A stretch of 48,967 bases of DNA from Streptomyces sp. WAC06614 (GCF_003949795.1 NZ_RPRY01000014.1:1-48967), one strand, 5' to 3'; numbered from the stretch's first letter, positions 34,615 through 43,574 are shown. Translations and numbers: made by a program. Notes: generated from the letters alone by a model not told the origin.

Positions 34615-35358
34615 GTGGAACAGACGGCCGAGGCCGGGGCGCCGGCGCCCATCAGGGTGCTGCTCGCCGACGACCAGGCGCTGCTGCGCAGTGCCTTCAA
34701 GGTGCTGGTCGACTCCGAGCCCGACATGCAGGTCGTCGGGGAGGCCTCCGACGGTGCGCAGGCGCTGGTGCTGGCGCGGGAGCGGCGGGCCGACGTGGTG
34801 CTCATGGACATCCGGATGCCCGGCACCGACGGCCTGGCCGCCACCCGGCTGATCAGCGCCGATCCGGAACTGGCCGGGGTCCGCGTGGTGATGCTGACGA
34901 CCTTCGAGGTGGACGAGTACGTCGTCCAGGCGCTGCGTGCCGGGGCGTCCGGGTTCCTCGGCAAGGGCGCCGAGCCGGAGGAGCTGCTGAACGCCATCCG
35001 GATCGCGGCGGCCGGCGACGCACTGCTCTCCCCGGCCGCCACCAAGGGCCTGATCGCCAGCTTCCTCGCCCAGGGCGGCGGCGGGGCCGAGGACGGGCCG
35101 GTGGCCGGGGCCCTGCACGCCGAGCGGCTGGCCGGCCTGACCGGCCGGGAGCGCGAGGTGCTCGTCCTGGTGGCCGCCGGGCTGTCCAACGACGAGATCG
35201 CCGGCCGGCTGGAGGTCAGCCCGCTCACGGTCAAGACGCACGTGAACCGGGCCATGGCCAAGCTCGGCGCCCGCGACCGGGCGCAATTGGTGGTCATCGC
35301 CTACGAATCGGGACTGGTGCGCCCGCGCGGGGAGGACGGGCGGGCCCGCGCGCAGTAG
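34615..35358 (+). CDS. Orphan LuxR/NarL-family response regulator
   Basis: A 247-residue regulator. The receiver domain (about 12-130) has D19-D20, phosphoacceptor Asp65 in LMDIRMPG, Thr95 and Lys117. The C-terminal LuxR helix-turn-helix (about 170-235) has LTGREREVLVLVAAGLSNDEIAG and VSPLTVKTHVNR. No sensor kinase gene is adjacent. Start chosen as GTG 34615, with AAGGGA 5 nt upstream; GTG 34600 is an alternative. It lies 135 bp before the co-directional RND transporter gene, which it may control. That gap holds a GCGGCG/CGCCGC inverted repeat (35370-35399). Confidence 0.9.
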   Translation: MEQTAEAGAPAPIRVLLADDQALLRSAFKVLVDSEPDMQVVGEASDGAQALVLARERRADVVLMDIRMPGTDGLAATRLISADPELAGVRVVMLTTFEVDEYVVQALRAGASGFLGKGAEPEELLNAIRIAAAGDALLSPAATKGLIASFLAQGGGGAEDGPVAGALHAERLAGLTGREREVLVLVAAGLSNDEIAGRLEVSPLTVKTHVNRAMAKLGARDRAQLVVIAYESGLVRPRGEDGRARAQ

Positions 35359-35493
35359 TCCGGGCCCCTGCGGCGTACTGCGAACGCGGTATGCGCCGCG
35401 TGAGGACGGGACCTGGGGGCGAGGACCCGGCGGTGCCCGGTGGGATGGGATGGCGGGGCCACCATTTCCAGCCACAGCAGAGAGATCCCGCCC

Positions 35494-38400
35494 ATGTCCT
35501 GGCTGTCTCGATTCAGCCTCGCCCAACGGGCCCTGATCGGCCTGGTGTCGATCGTCGCGCTCCTCTTCGGCGCCATAGCCGTCCCCCAGCTCAAGCAGCA
35601 GCTCTTCCCCTCGCTGGAACTGCCCATGGTCTCGGTGCTCGCGCCGTACCCGGGGGCCTCGCCCGACGTGGTCGAGAAGCAGGTCGTCGAACCGATCGAG
35701 GCCATGCTCAAGGGAGTGGACGGCATCACCGGCGTCACCTCCACCGCGACCGAGGGCAACGCGCTGATCCGCGCCGGCTTCGACTACGGCGACGCCGGCA
35801 CCGAGCAGCTCGTCGCCGACGTCCAGCAGGCCGTCAACCGGGCCCGGGCGAAGCTGCCCGCCGAGGTCGACCCGCAGGTCGTGGCCGGCTCCACCGACGA
35901 CATGCCCACCGTCGTCCTCGCCGTGACCGCCGACAAGGACCAGCAGGCCCTGGCCGACCAGCTCCGGCGCACCGTGGTCCCGGTCCTGGAGGGCATCGAC
36001 GGCGTCGGCCGGGTGAGCGTCGACGGCGTCCAGGAGCTCCAGGTCACCGTCACCCCGGACGAGGCCGCGCTCGCCTCGGCCGGCCTGGACACCGGCAAGC
36101 TCGGTGAGGCCCTCAAGGCGGGCGGCGTCACCCTGCCGGCCGGCGCCTTCGACGAGGGCGGCAAGAACCGGACCGTCCGCGTCGGCGGCGGCTACACCTC
36201 CCTCGCCCAGATCCAGGACCTGCGCCTGAGCTCCGGCCCGGGCCGCCCGGTGGTCCGCCTGGGCGACGTCGCGGCCGTGGAGCAGAAGCCGGCCAGGCCG
36301 GTCTCGCTCACCCGCACCGACGGCAGGCCCAGCCTGGCCGTGGTCGTGACCATGGACAAGGACGGCAGCGCCGTCGCCATCTCGGACGCCGTCCAGGACA
36401 AGCTGCCGCAGCTGCGGGCCGACCTCGGCTCCGGCGCCCGGCTGACCGTGGTCAGCGACCAGGGCCCGGCCGTGGCCACCGCCATCTCCAGCCTCACCAC
36501 CGAGGGCCTGCTGGGCCTGGCCTTCGCGGTGATCGTGATCCTGGTCTTCCTGGCCTCCCTGCGCTCCACGCTGGTCACCGCGGTCTCCATCCCGCTCTCG
36601 GTGGTCCTCGCGCTGATCGTGCTGTGGACCCGTGACCTGTCGCTGAACATGCTCACCCTCGGCGCGCTCACCATCGCCGTCGGCCGGGTCGTCGACGACT
36701 CGATCGTGGTGCTGGAGAACATCGAGCGCCACCTCGGCTACGGCGAGGAGCGCGAGGCCGCGATCCTGACCGCGGTCAAGGAGGTCGCCGGCGCGGTCAC
36801 CTCCTCCACCCTGACCACCGTCGCCGTCTTCCTGCCGATCGGCCTGGTCGGCGGCATGGTGGGCGAGCTGTTCGGCTCGTTCTCGCTGACCGTCACCGCC
36901 GCCCTGCTGGCGTCGCTGCTGGTCTCGCTGACCGTCGTACCCGTCCTGTCGTACTGGTTCCTGCGCGCGCCCGAGGGCACCGCGCGGGACCCGGAGCAGG
37001 TGCGGCGGGGGGCCGAGGAGAAGGAGGCCCGCAGCCGGCTCCAGCGCGGCTACGTCCGTGTGCTGGGCTTCGCCACCCGGCGCCGCCTGACCAGTGTGGG
37101 CGTCGCGGTGGTGGTGCTGCTGGGCACCTTCGGGATGACCCCGCTGCTGAAGACCAACTTCTTCGACCCGGGCGAGCAGAAGGTCCTCACCCTCAAGCAG
37201 CAGCTGGCCCCCGGCACCTCGCTGGGTGCGACCGACGCCGCGGCCCGCAAGGTGGAGGCCGTCCTGGCCGGGGCGGACGGGGTCAAGGACTACCAGGTCA
37301 CCGTCGGCTCCCAGGGCTTCCTCGCGGCCTTCGGCGGCGGTACGGGCGCGAACCAGGCCACGTACCAGATCACCCTGGACGACTCCGCGGACGCCGACAG
37401 GACCCGCAAGGGCATCGAGGCGGGCCTGGCCGGCCTGGACGGCATCGGCGAGACCCATGTCGTGGTCGGCGCCGCATTCGGCAACCAGGACCTCAGCGTG
37501 GTCGTCAAGGCCGGCGACGCCCAGGTGCTGGCCCGGGCCGCCGAGCAGGTGCGGGCCGAGGTCGCGAAGCTCAAGGACGTCTCCGACGTCCGGAGCGACC
37601 TGTCGCAGTCCGTGCCGCGGATCTCCGTCACGGCCACGCCGAAGGCCGCCGAGCTGGGCCTGAACCAGGCCGCCCTCGGCGGGATCGTCGCCGGGTCCGT
37701 GCACGGCGTGCCCGCCGGCAAGGCGGTCCTGGACAACACCGAGCGGGACGTCCTGGTCACCTCCGCCCACCCGGCCACCACCCTGGCCGAGCTCCGGGCG
37801 CTGAAGGTCGGCCCGGTCCGGCTCGGTGACATCGCCGAGGTCGAGGTCGTGCCCGGCCCGGTCGGGACGACCCGGATCGACGGCGCCCGCGCCGCGACGA
37901 TCACGGCCAAGCCGGTCGGCGACAACACCGGTGCGGTCAGCTCGGCCCTGCAGACCACGCTGAAGTCCCTGGACCTGCCCACCGGGGCCACCGCCACCGT
38001 CGGCGGGGTCTCGCAGGACCAGGACGAGGCCTTCGGCAACCTGGGGCTGGCCATGCTCGCGGCCCTCGCGATCGTGTTCATGCTGCTGGTGGCGACCTTC
38101 CGGTCGCTGGTCCAGCCGCTGATCCTGCTGGTGTCCGTCCCGTTCGCGGCGACGGGTGCGCTGGGCCTGCTCATCGCCACCGGCACCCCGATGGGCGTGC
38201 CCGCGATGATCGGCATGCTGATGCTGATCGGCATCGTGGTGACCAACGCGATCGTCCTGATCGACCTGGTCAACCAGTACCGGGCGCAGGGGCTCGGGGT
38301 GGTCGAGGCCGTGATCGAGGGGGGCCGGCACCGGCTGCGCCCGATCCTGATGACGGCCCTGGCGACGATCTTCGCGCTGCTGCCGATGGCCCTCGGGGTC

Positions 38401-38622
38401 ACCGGTGAGGGCGGTTTCATCTCGCAGCCGCTGGCCGTGGTGGTGATCGGCGGCCTGGTCTCCTCGACCCTGCTGACGCTGCTGCTGGTGCCGACGCTGT
38501 ACACGATGGTCGAACTCCGCAAGGAGCGCCGCCGCGCCCGGCGCGCGGCCAAGCGCTCCACCGCTCCCCTGACCGTGGTCCCGCCCCGGCCGGACCAGGA
38601 CCAGGCGCCGGCGGAGGTCTGA
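35494..38622 (+). CDS. RND-superfamily transporter (AcrB/SwrC type)
   Basis: A 1042-residue proton-driven efflux transporter of the AcrB family in a Gram-positive setting, comparable to SwrC/YerP. It has an N-terminal membrane helix, two large extracytoplasmic loops (about 35-335 and 540-840) and two bundles of helices. The proton-relay pair is D401-D402 in GRVVDDSIVVLENI. The AcrB Lys940 region reads VVTNAIVLIDLVNQ, so Thr replaces the lysine. No adaptor or outer-membrane partner is encoded, as expected. ATG at 35494 fits the family start. It ends near a strong bidirectional terminator. Confidence 0.93.
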   Translation: MSWLSRFSLAQRALIGLVSIVALLFGAIAVPQLKQQLFPSLELPMVSVLAPYPGASPDVVEKQVVEPIEAMLKGVDGITGVTSTATEGNALIRAGFDYGDAGTEQLVADVQQAVNRARAKLPAEVDPQVVAGSTDDMPTVVLAVTADKDQQALADQLRRTVVPVLEGIDGVGRVSVDGVQELQVTVTPDEAALASAGLDTGKLGEALKAGGVTLPAGAFDEGGKNRTVRVGGGYTSLAQIQDLRLSSGPGRPVVRLGDVAAVEQKPARPVSLTRTDGRPSLAVVVTMDKDGSAVAISDAVQDKLPQLRADLGSGARLTVVSDQGPAVATAISSLTTEGLLGLAFAVIVILVFLASLRSTLVTAVSIPLSVVLALIVLWTRDLSLNMLTLGALTIAVGRVVDDSIVVLENIERHLGYGEEREAAILTAVKEVAGAVTSSTLTTVAVFLPIGLVGGMVGELFGSFSLTVTAALLASLLVSLTVVPVLSYWFLRAPEGTARDPEQVRRGAEEKEARSRLQRGYVRVLGFATRRRLTSVGVAVVVLLGTFGMTPLLKTNFFDPGEQKVLTLKQQLAPGTSLGATDAAARKVEAVLAGADGVKDYQVTVGSQGFLAAFGGGTGANQATYQITLDDSADADRTRKGIEAGLAGLDGIGETHVVVGAAFGNQDLSVVVKAGDAQVLARAAEQVRAEVAKLKDVSDVRSDLSQSVPRISVTATPKAAELGLNQAALGGIVAGSVHGVPAGKAVLDNTERDVLVTSAHPATTLAELRALKVGPVRLGDIAEVEVVPGPVGTTRIDGARAATITAKPVGDNTGAVSSALQTTLKSLDLPTGATATVGGVSQDQDEAFGNLGLAMLAALAIVFMLLVATFRSLVQPLILLVSVPFAATGALGLLIATGTPMGVPAMIGMLMLIGIVVTNAIVLIDLVNQYRAQGLGVVEAVIEGGRHRLRPILMTALATIFALLPMALGVTGEGGFISQPLAVVVIGGLVSSTLLTLLLVPTLYTMVELRKERRRARRAAKRSTAPLTVVPPRPDQDQAPAEV

Positions 38623-38637
38623 CCCCTGGCGTGCAAA

Positions 38638-38677
38638 GGGCCCGGTGGGCGCCCCCTCGGGGGCGCCCACCGGGCCC
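38638..38677. terminator. 40-bp near-continuous palindrome between RND and nadA genes
   Basis: GGGCCCGGTGGGCGCCCCC (38638-38656) and its exact complement (38659-38677) are separated by TC. It can end transcription of the RND gene and of nadA from the other side. Confidence 0.85.
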
Positions 38678-38728
38678 GGCCTCTCGTCGGCCTCTTGCCG
38701 GTCTCGCGCCGGCGTTCCGCCTGGTCCC

Positions 38729-39916
38729 CTACGGGAGGGCCAGCATCCGTTCCAGGGCCAGCTTGGCGAAGGCCTCGGTCTCCTTGTCGACCTGGATCTG
38801 GTTGACCAGGGTGCCCTCGGCGAGGGACTCCAGGGTCCAGACGAGGTGGGGGAGGTCGATGCGGTTCATGGTCGAGCAGAAGCAGACCGTGCGGTCGAGG
38901 AAGACCACTTCCTTGTCCTCGGCAGCGAAACGATTCGCCAGCCGCTTGACCAGGTTCAGCTCGGTGCCGATGGCCCACTTCGAGCCGGCCGGGGCCGCCT
39001 CCAGCGTCTTGATGATGTACTCGGTCGAGCCGACGTAGTCCGCGGCGGCGACCACCTCGTGCTTGCACTCGGGGTGCACCAGCACGTTGACGCCCGGGAT
39101 CCGCTCGCGCACGTCGTTGACCGAGTCCAGGTTGAACCGGCCGTGCACCGAGCAGTGGCCCCGCCACAGGATCATCTTCGCGCCGCGCAGCTGCTCCGCG
39201 GTCAGGCCGCCGTCGGGCTTGTGCGGGTTGTAGACCACGCAGTCGTCCAGGGACATGCCCATGTCGCGCACCGCGGTGTTGCGGCCCAGGTGCTGGTCCG
39301 GCAGGAAGAGCACCTTCTCGCCCTGCTCGAAGGCCCAGTCCAGGGCCTTCTTCGCGTTGGACGACGTACAGATCGTGCCGCCGTGCTTGCCGGTGAAGGC
39401 CTTGATGTCGGCGGAGGAGTTCATGTACGAGACGGGCACGGTGACGTCGGCGATGCCGGCCTCGGCCAGGACGTCCCAGCACTCGGCGACCTGCTCGGCG
39501 GTGGCCATGTCGGCCATCGAGCAGCCGGCGGCCAGGTCGGGCAGGACCACCTTCTGGTCGTCGGAGGTCAGGATGTCCGCCGACTCGGCCATGAAGTGCA
39601 CACCGCAGAAGACGATGTACTCGGCCTCGGGCCGGGCGGCGGCGTCCCGGGCGAGCTTGAAGGAGTCACCGGTGACGTCCGCGAACTCGATGACCTCGTC
39701 GCGCTGGTAGTGGTGGCCCAGGATGAAGACCTTGTCCCCGAGCTTCTCCTTGGCCGCACGGGCGCGCGCCACCAGGTCCGGGTCGGACGGCGAGGGCAGG
39801 TCGCCGGGGCACTCCACGCCCCGCTCGCTCTTGGGGTCGGCCTCCCGGCCGAGCAGCAGCAGGGCGAGGGGCGTCGGCTGGACGTCCAAAGGCTGGGCGG
39901 TGGTCACGACACGCAC
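38729..39916 (-). CDS. nadA: Quinolinate synthase
   Basis: [4Fe-4S] enzyme condensing iminoaspartate with dihydroxyacetone phosphate to quinolinate for de novo NAD synthesis. The 395-residue protein has the pseudo-threefold domains and likely cluster cysteines C132 (AGCSMAD), C255 (RGHCSVHG) and C345 (TVCFCSTM), spaced as in Bacillus-type NadA. Other motifs include LGHHYQRDE and VGSTEYII. The annotated start is GTG 39916, but GAAAGG is better spaced (9 nt) from GTG 39907 three codons later. No nadB or nadC is present here. Divergent from erpA. Confidence 0.96.
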   Translation of the reverse strand: MRVVTTAQPLDVQPTPLALLLLGREADPKSERGVECPGDLPSPSDPDLVARARAAKEKLGDKVFILGHHYQRDEVIEFADVTGDSFKLARDAAARPEAEYIVFCGVHFMAESADILTSDDQKVVLPDLAAGCSMADMATAEQVAECWDVLAEAGIADVTVPVSYMNSSADIKAFTGKHGGTICTSSNAKKALDWAFEQGEKVLFLPDQHLGRNTAVRDMGMSLDDCVVYNPHKPDGGLTAEQLRGAKMILWRGHCSVHGRFNLDSVNDVRERIPGVNVLVHPECKHEVVAAADYVGSTEYIIKTLEAAPAGSKWAIGTELNLVKRLANRFAAEDKEVVFLDRTVCFCSTMNRIDLPHLVWTLESLAEGTLVNQIQVDKETEAFAKLALERMLALP

Positions 39917-39983
39917 CCTTTCTGTTCCGCGACTACGAGACTTCGGTCCTGGCCGGTCCAGGAAGAGGTCGACTTCTCGTCTA

Positions 39984-40024
39984 TTTGACGTTATCTATGA
40001 TAGCCGCTTCACGTCAGTTTGACG
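39984..40024. promoter_or_regulatory. AT-rich divergent control region of nadA and erpA
   Basis: The 309-bp gap 39917-40225 holds no gene. Its AT-rich core has TTTGACG repeated at 39984-39990 and 40018-40024, an inverted TGACGT (39986-39991)/ACGTCA (40011-40016) pair and the palindrome TATC-TAT-GATA (39992-40002). For nadA a weak promoter CTGACG-N18-TAACGT can be drawn here. Likely operator(s) for an NAD- or iron-sulfur-responsive regulator, identity unknown. Confidence 0.45.
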
Positions 40025-40225
40025 ATGCCCGATCGTGTCGATGTGACGAATTCGCCCGCCCTCCCAGCGAGGCTCCACCGCCCCGCCCCGGTGTGCGAGC
40101 ATGAATGTCTGAAACAAGCGTCAGGCCCGGAATGAATCCGCGGCCGCGTCGGTTGCAGCCGACGGCAAGAGTCCGACGTTTCCCTGCCCCGGCGGGGAGC
40201 CGCCCCACTTCGGGAGTGAATGCAG

Positions 40226-40582
40226 ATGTCCGTTCAGGACGACAAGACCACTGTGAGCGACGGCATCCTCCTGTCCGACGCCGCCGCCGCCAAGGTCAAG
40301 GCCCTGCTGGAGCAGGAGGGCCGGGACGACCTGGCGCTGCGTGTCGCCGTTCAGCCCGGCGGCTGCTCGGGCCTGCGCTACCAGCTCTTCTTCGACGAGC
40401 GGTCCCTCGACGGTGACGTGGTCAAGGACTTCGACGGCGTGAAGGTCGTCACCGACCGGATGAGCGCCCCGTACCTGGGCGGCGCCTCGATCGACTTCGT
40501 CGACACCATCGAGAAGCAGGGCTTCACCATCGACAACCCGAACGCCACGGGCTCCTGCGCCTGCGGCGACTCCTTCAGCTGA
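40226..40582 (+). CDS. erpA: A-type iron-sulfur cluster carrier/insertion protein
   Basis: HesB/IscA-type scaffold delivering Fe-S clusters to target enzymes. The 118-residue protein has the three cluster cysteines: C47 (PGGCSGLRY), C111 and C113 (GSCACGDSF). ATG at 40226 has GGAG 9 nt upstream, better than the ATG two codons earlier. It is divergent from nadA, whose product needs a [4Fe-4S] cluster. The equivalent actinobacterial gene lies in the same neighbourhood in mycobacteria (Rv2204c, from memory). Confidence 0.94.
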   Translation: MSVQDDKTTVSDGILLSDAAAAKVKALLEQEGRDDLALRVAVQPGGCSGLRYQLFFDERSLDGDVVKDFDGVKVVTDRMSAPYLGGASIDFVDTIEKQGFTIDNPNATGSCACGDSFS

Positions 40583-40637
40583 GCCGTAGCCGGGGCCGCA
40601 GCGGGTACTGACCGCCCGGCGGCCACCGGGCACGGCA

Positions 40638-40679
40638 GAGGGGCCCCGACCGGACGACACCGTCCGGCCGGGGCCCCTC
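40638..40679. terminator. Bidirectional terminator after erpA
   Basis: GAGGGGCCCCG (40638-40648) pairs with CGGGGCCCCTC (40669-40679). After one A-C mismatch the stem continues with CCGGACG/CGTCCGG and an ACAC loop. It lies between convergent erpA and the membrane-anchored protein gene. Confidence 0.85.
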
Positions 40680-40725
40680 GCGCGTCCCGGAGGCCCTCGC
40701 TCGTCCCGGGCCCCTTTGCGGGCGC

Positions 40726-42147
40726 CTACGACTGCCGGGGCAGCTCCTGCCCGCTCTTGACGTCGATCACCTTCCGGTCGCCCAACGGCTGCTCCAGCTT
40801 GGCCGTCAGGGACATGTCCTCGGCGATCAGGATGCACGCCCGGCCCGGCTGCCGCGGGGTGTCAATGATCTTGACGAGCACCGACTGCGCGCTCTCCCGC
40901 ACCTCCAGGCCGTAGTCGCTGCACGCCCCGCCCCAGAAGTTCACCGTCAGTTTCCGGTCACCTTCGCTGTACGAGAACCCGGGCACGGTCCCCGCCCCGC
41001 CGTCCCCCTTTGGCTCCTCGACCGCCGGCTGCGCCACGGTGTGCGCCGGGCCGCCGCCCTTGCCCGCCACCTCGAACAGCCAAGCCGGCACCAGACCGCG
41101 GACCCCGTCCACGGTCCCCGGGGCCAGGCCCACCACCGCCGCACGCACCTGCTCGGTCCGCGGCGGCTTGATCGGACGCGGCTCCGGGTTGCAGGGCAGC
41201 GGGTCGCCGGAGTGCACCGGGGTGTCCGGCTCCAGCGGCACCGAGGTCGCACAGCCGCTCGGCGCGGGGCTCCGACCCGGGCCGGAGCGGGCGTTCAGCC
41301 GCTTCAGCGCCTCCTCGGCCGGGACGATCACGGCCTCGCCGGCCTGGACCGGGGCCTTCAACTCGCCGCTGCCGCCCACCACCTGGCCGTCCGCGCCCAC
41401 GTTCACCTTGGTGGTCCAGCCCTGCGTGGGCAGGCCGCCGACCACCGGGTCCGCCGCGACCACCCGGACCGCGCCCTGGGTGAGCCGGGCGTCCAGTGCC
41501 GCGCCGTTCTGCCCGACCGCGGCCAGCACCGGGCCGGCGGCCTTCTTGGCGGCCTCCTCCGACACCGCCTTGCCGGGGTCACCTTCCGGCGGCGCGATCG
41601 CCCCGCAACTGTCCTTGCCCTTCTGGCAGTTGTCCCCGCCGCCGAGCTGGAAGTGGGTGTACGTCCAGGTGCCCGGCGCCTTGCGGGTCACCGTCAGGCG
41701 CGGCCCCGAGGAGTCCCGTACCTCGCCGGCCTGCCACTGCTCGCCCGACAGCCGCGGCTCGCCCTCGATCCCGAGCGCCGCCGCGAGCCGGGCCACCTCC
41801 TCCTTGGTGACCTCCCCGTCCGCCTTGAACCGCGGGGAGCTCTTCGGCCCCTGCGGGAGCGGCCCGGTCGCCTCGTACGTCACCCCGCCGCCGGACGGGT
41901 CGGGCTCGCCCGGCGCGATCCCGGGCGCCGAGGGCTCCGTGGACTGCGGGCTCCCGGGCGCGCGCAACGAGGCCGAGGCCCGGTCGGCGTCCGTACGCCC
42001 GCCGCCGCTGCCGCCGTACGCCGAGGACGCCCAGTACGCCGTACCGCCCCCGGCCAACAGCACGGCCGCCGCGATCGAGCCGACCGCCCAGTTCCGCCGC
42101 CGCCGGTGGTGGGGATGGGGGCTGGTGTGCTGCTGCTCGCTGGTCAC
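40726..42147 (-). CDS. Membrane-anchored extracytoplasmic protein, unknown function
   Basis: A 473-residue protein with a short basic cytoplasmic tail (HPHHRRRRN), one membrane helix (about 20-40) and a large outer part. After a Pro/Gly/Ser linker (about 45-105), a segment with KEEVARLAAALGIEGEP and WTYTHFQLGG may form a small alpha-beta fold. Cysteines occur in likely pairs (NCQKGKDSCG; GCATS..LPCNP; GACSDY..RACIL), suggesting disulfides. No enzyme motif is seen. GTG start with AAGGAG 7 nt upstream. It occupies the place of mycobacterial Rv2203 next to erpA and adenosine kinase. Confidence 0.8.
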   Translation of the reverse strand: MTSEQQHTSPHPHHRRRRNWAVGSIAAAVLLAGGGTAYWASSAYGGSGGGRTDADRASASLRAPGSPQSTEPSAPGIAPGEPDPSGGGVTYEATGPLPQGPKSSPRFKADGEVTKEEVARLAAALGIEGEPRLSGEQWQAGEVRDSSGPRLTVTRKAPGTWTYTHFQLGGGDNCQKGKDSCGAIAPPEGDPGKAVSEEAAKKAAGPVLAAVGQNGAALDARLTQGAVRVVAADPVVGGLPTQGWTTKVNVGADGQVVGGSGELKAPVQAGEAVIVPAEEALKRLNARSGPGRSPAPSGCATSVPLEPDTPVHSGDPLPCNPEPRPIKPPRTEQVRAAVVGLAPGTVDGVRGLVPAWLFEVAGKGGGPAHTVAQPAVEEPKGDGGAGTVPGFSYSEGDRKLTVNFWGGACSDYGLEVRESAQSVLVKIIDTPRQPGRACILIAEDMSLTAKLEQPLGDRKVIDVKSGQELPRQS

Positions 42148-42236
42148 CGCATCGCTCCTTCGCTGCCTCGCCCGTTGTGCGTGACGCGGGTGTGACGTGG
42201 CGACGGCGCGACCGGTTCCCCCCGGACCGACGCGAG

Positions 42237-42464
42237 CTAGCCGACACCCCCCTGACCGTCCTTCTGACCGTCCTGGTCGCCGTACTGCGCCGTGCCCGCG
42301 ATCAACCGGACCGAGGCCGCGGGAACGCGGACCCCGTGGATCTGCGAGGGCTCCACACGGGGCGGGCGGGGGCCGGCCGGGACCGTCCAGTGGGGTGCCA
42401 TGCGGGCGCAGTCACCGAGAAGTCCCTGGAACCCTGAGTAGCCGAAACCGTCGGTATAGGTCAT
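42237..42464 (-). CDS. Small hypothetical protein
   Basis: A 75-residue open frame, MTYTDGFGYSGFQGLLGDCA onward, with strong third-position G/C bias in its second half and a Gly/Gln/Asp-rich tail. No domain is recognised. No ribosome site precedes the ATG; a TACGGT hexamer ends 6 nt upstream, which would fit a leaderless mRNA. It is divergent from the adenosine-kinase-like gene and lies 89 bp upstream of the GTG of the next leftward gene. Moderate confidence that it is real. Confidence 0.5.
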   Translation of the reverse strand: MTYTDGFGYSGFQGLLGDCARMAPHWTVPAGPRPPRVEPSQIHGVRVPAASVRLIAGTAQYGDQDGQKDGQGGVG

Positions 42465-42504
42465 GAGGGCACCGTAGGCAGCGGGGAGGTGCGAAGAAAG
42501 ACCT

Positions 42505-42517
42505 ACTACGGGGTAGT
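42505..42517. promoter_or_regulatory. 13-bp palindrome ACTAC-GGG-GTAGT upstream of PfkB gene
   Basis: Perfect 5-bp arms lie in the 132-bp gap between the small leftward gene and the PfkB-family gene. A TAGCGT -10-like hexamer follows at about 42551. Candidate operator only. Confidence 0.3.
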
Positions 42518-42596
42518 TTCTGGTGGTCGGACGAAGGGCCCCGGACCGGGTAGCGTGGAATGTCCTTTCGCCGCCCCTCGCAGGAGCATCCACGCC

Positions 42597-43574
42597 GTGC
42601 GTATCGCAGTCACCGGCTCCATCGCCACCGACCACCTCATGACCTTCCCCGGCCGCTTCGCCGACCAGCTGGTCGCGGACCAGCTGCACACGGTCTCCCT
42701 CTCCTTCCTGGTCGACAACCTCGACGTGCGCCGGGGCGGTGTCGGCCCGAACATCTGCTTCGGCATGGGCCAGCTCGGCGTCCGGCCCATCCTGGTCGGC
42801 GCGGCCGGCTACGACTTCGACGAGTACCGCGCCTGGCTGGACCGGCACGGCGTGGACACCGCGTCCGTGCGGATCTCCGAGGTGCTGCACACCGCCCGGT
42901 TCGTGTGCACCACCGACCGGGACCACAACCAGATCGGCTCCTTCTACACCGGCGCCATGAGCGAGGCCCGGCTGATCGAGCTGAAGGCGGTCGCGGACCG
43001 GGTCGGCGGGCTGGACCTCGTCCTGATCGGCGCGGACGACCCCGAGGCGATGCTGCGCCACACGGAGGAGTGCCGGACGCGGGGCATCCCGTTCGCCGCC
43101 GACTTCTCGCAGCAGATCGCCCGCATGGACGGCGACAACATCCGCACCCTGATGGAGGGCGCGACGTACCTCTTCTCGAACGAGTACGAGAAGGGCCTGA
43201 TCGAGACGAAGTCCGGCTGGACCGACGAGGAGATCCTCGGCAAGGTCGGCACCCGGGTGACCACGCTGGGCTCGCGCGGCGTGAAGATCGAGCGGCAGGG
43301 CGAGGAGCCGATCGTGGTCGGCTGCCCGGAGGAGACCGCGAAGGTCGACCCGACCGGTGTCGGCGACGCGTTCCGCGCCGGCTTCCTGACCGGCCTGGGC
43401 TGGGGCGTCGGCCTGGAGCGGGCCGCGCAGGTCGGCTGCATGCTGGCGACCCTGGTCATCGAGACCCTGGGCACCCAGGAGTACACCCTGGCCCGCGCCC
43501 ACTTCATGGAGCGCTTCACCAAGGCCTACGGCGACACCGCCGCGGCCGAGGTCCAGTCCCACCTCCCGGCCTGA
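42597..43574 (+). CDS. Adenosine kinase-like PfkB-family kinase
   Basis: A 325-residue ribokinase-family enzyme. It resembles the unusual actinobacterial adenosine kinase (M. tuberculosis Rv2202c) nearly throughout as I recall it: N-terminus RIAVTGSIATDHLMTFPGRF, FYPGAMSEAR-like FYTGAMSEARLIEL, AADFSQQ and the anion hole/catalytic motif DPTGVGDAFRAG with Asp257. Adenosine salvage to AMP is the best guess; a sugar substrate cannot be excluded. GTG at 42597 has AGGAG 10 nt upstream and fits the family start. Confidence 0.88.
   Translation: MRIAVTGSIATDHLMTFPGRFADQLVADQLHTVSLSFLVDNLDVRRGGVGPNICFGMGQLGVRPILVGAAGYDFDEYRAWLDRHGVDTASVRISEVLHTARFVCTTDRDHNQIGSFYTGAMSEARLIELKAVADRVGGLDLVLIGADDPEAMLRHTEECRTRGIPFAADFSQQIARMDGDNIRTLMEGATYLFSNEYEKGLIETKSGWTDEEILGKVGTRVTTLGSRGVKIERQGEEPIVVGCPEETAKVDPTGVGDAFRAGFLTGLGWGVGLERAAQVGCMLATLVIETLGTQEYTLARAHFMERFTKAYGDTAAAEVQSHLPA

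Noticed and set aside
33642..35297. Long upstream extension of the membrane-protein frame over cobS and the response regulator
   Set aside because: The family-like protein begins at ATG 33641 with a good ribosome site; the extension is antisense to cobS.
35370..35399. GCGGCG/CGCCGC inverted repeat as an operator for the RND gene
   Set aside because: Arms are short, pairing is imperfect inside, and GC-rich chance matches are frequent; kept only as a note under the regulator.
34474..38670. 1398-codon open frame antisense to the response regulator and RND genes
   Set aside because: It mirrors the sense genes and is made of low-complexity Gly/Arg/Asp/His. Such antisense frames are expected when third positions are almost all G or C and stops are rare.
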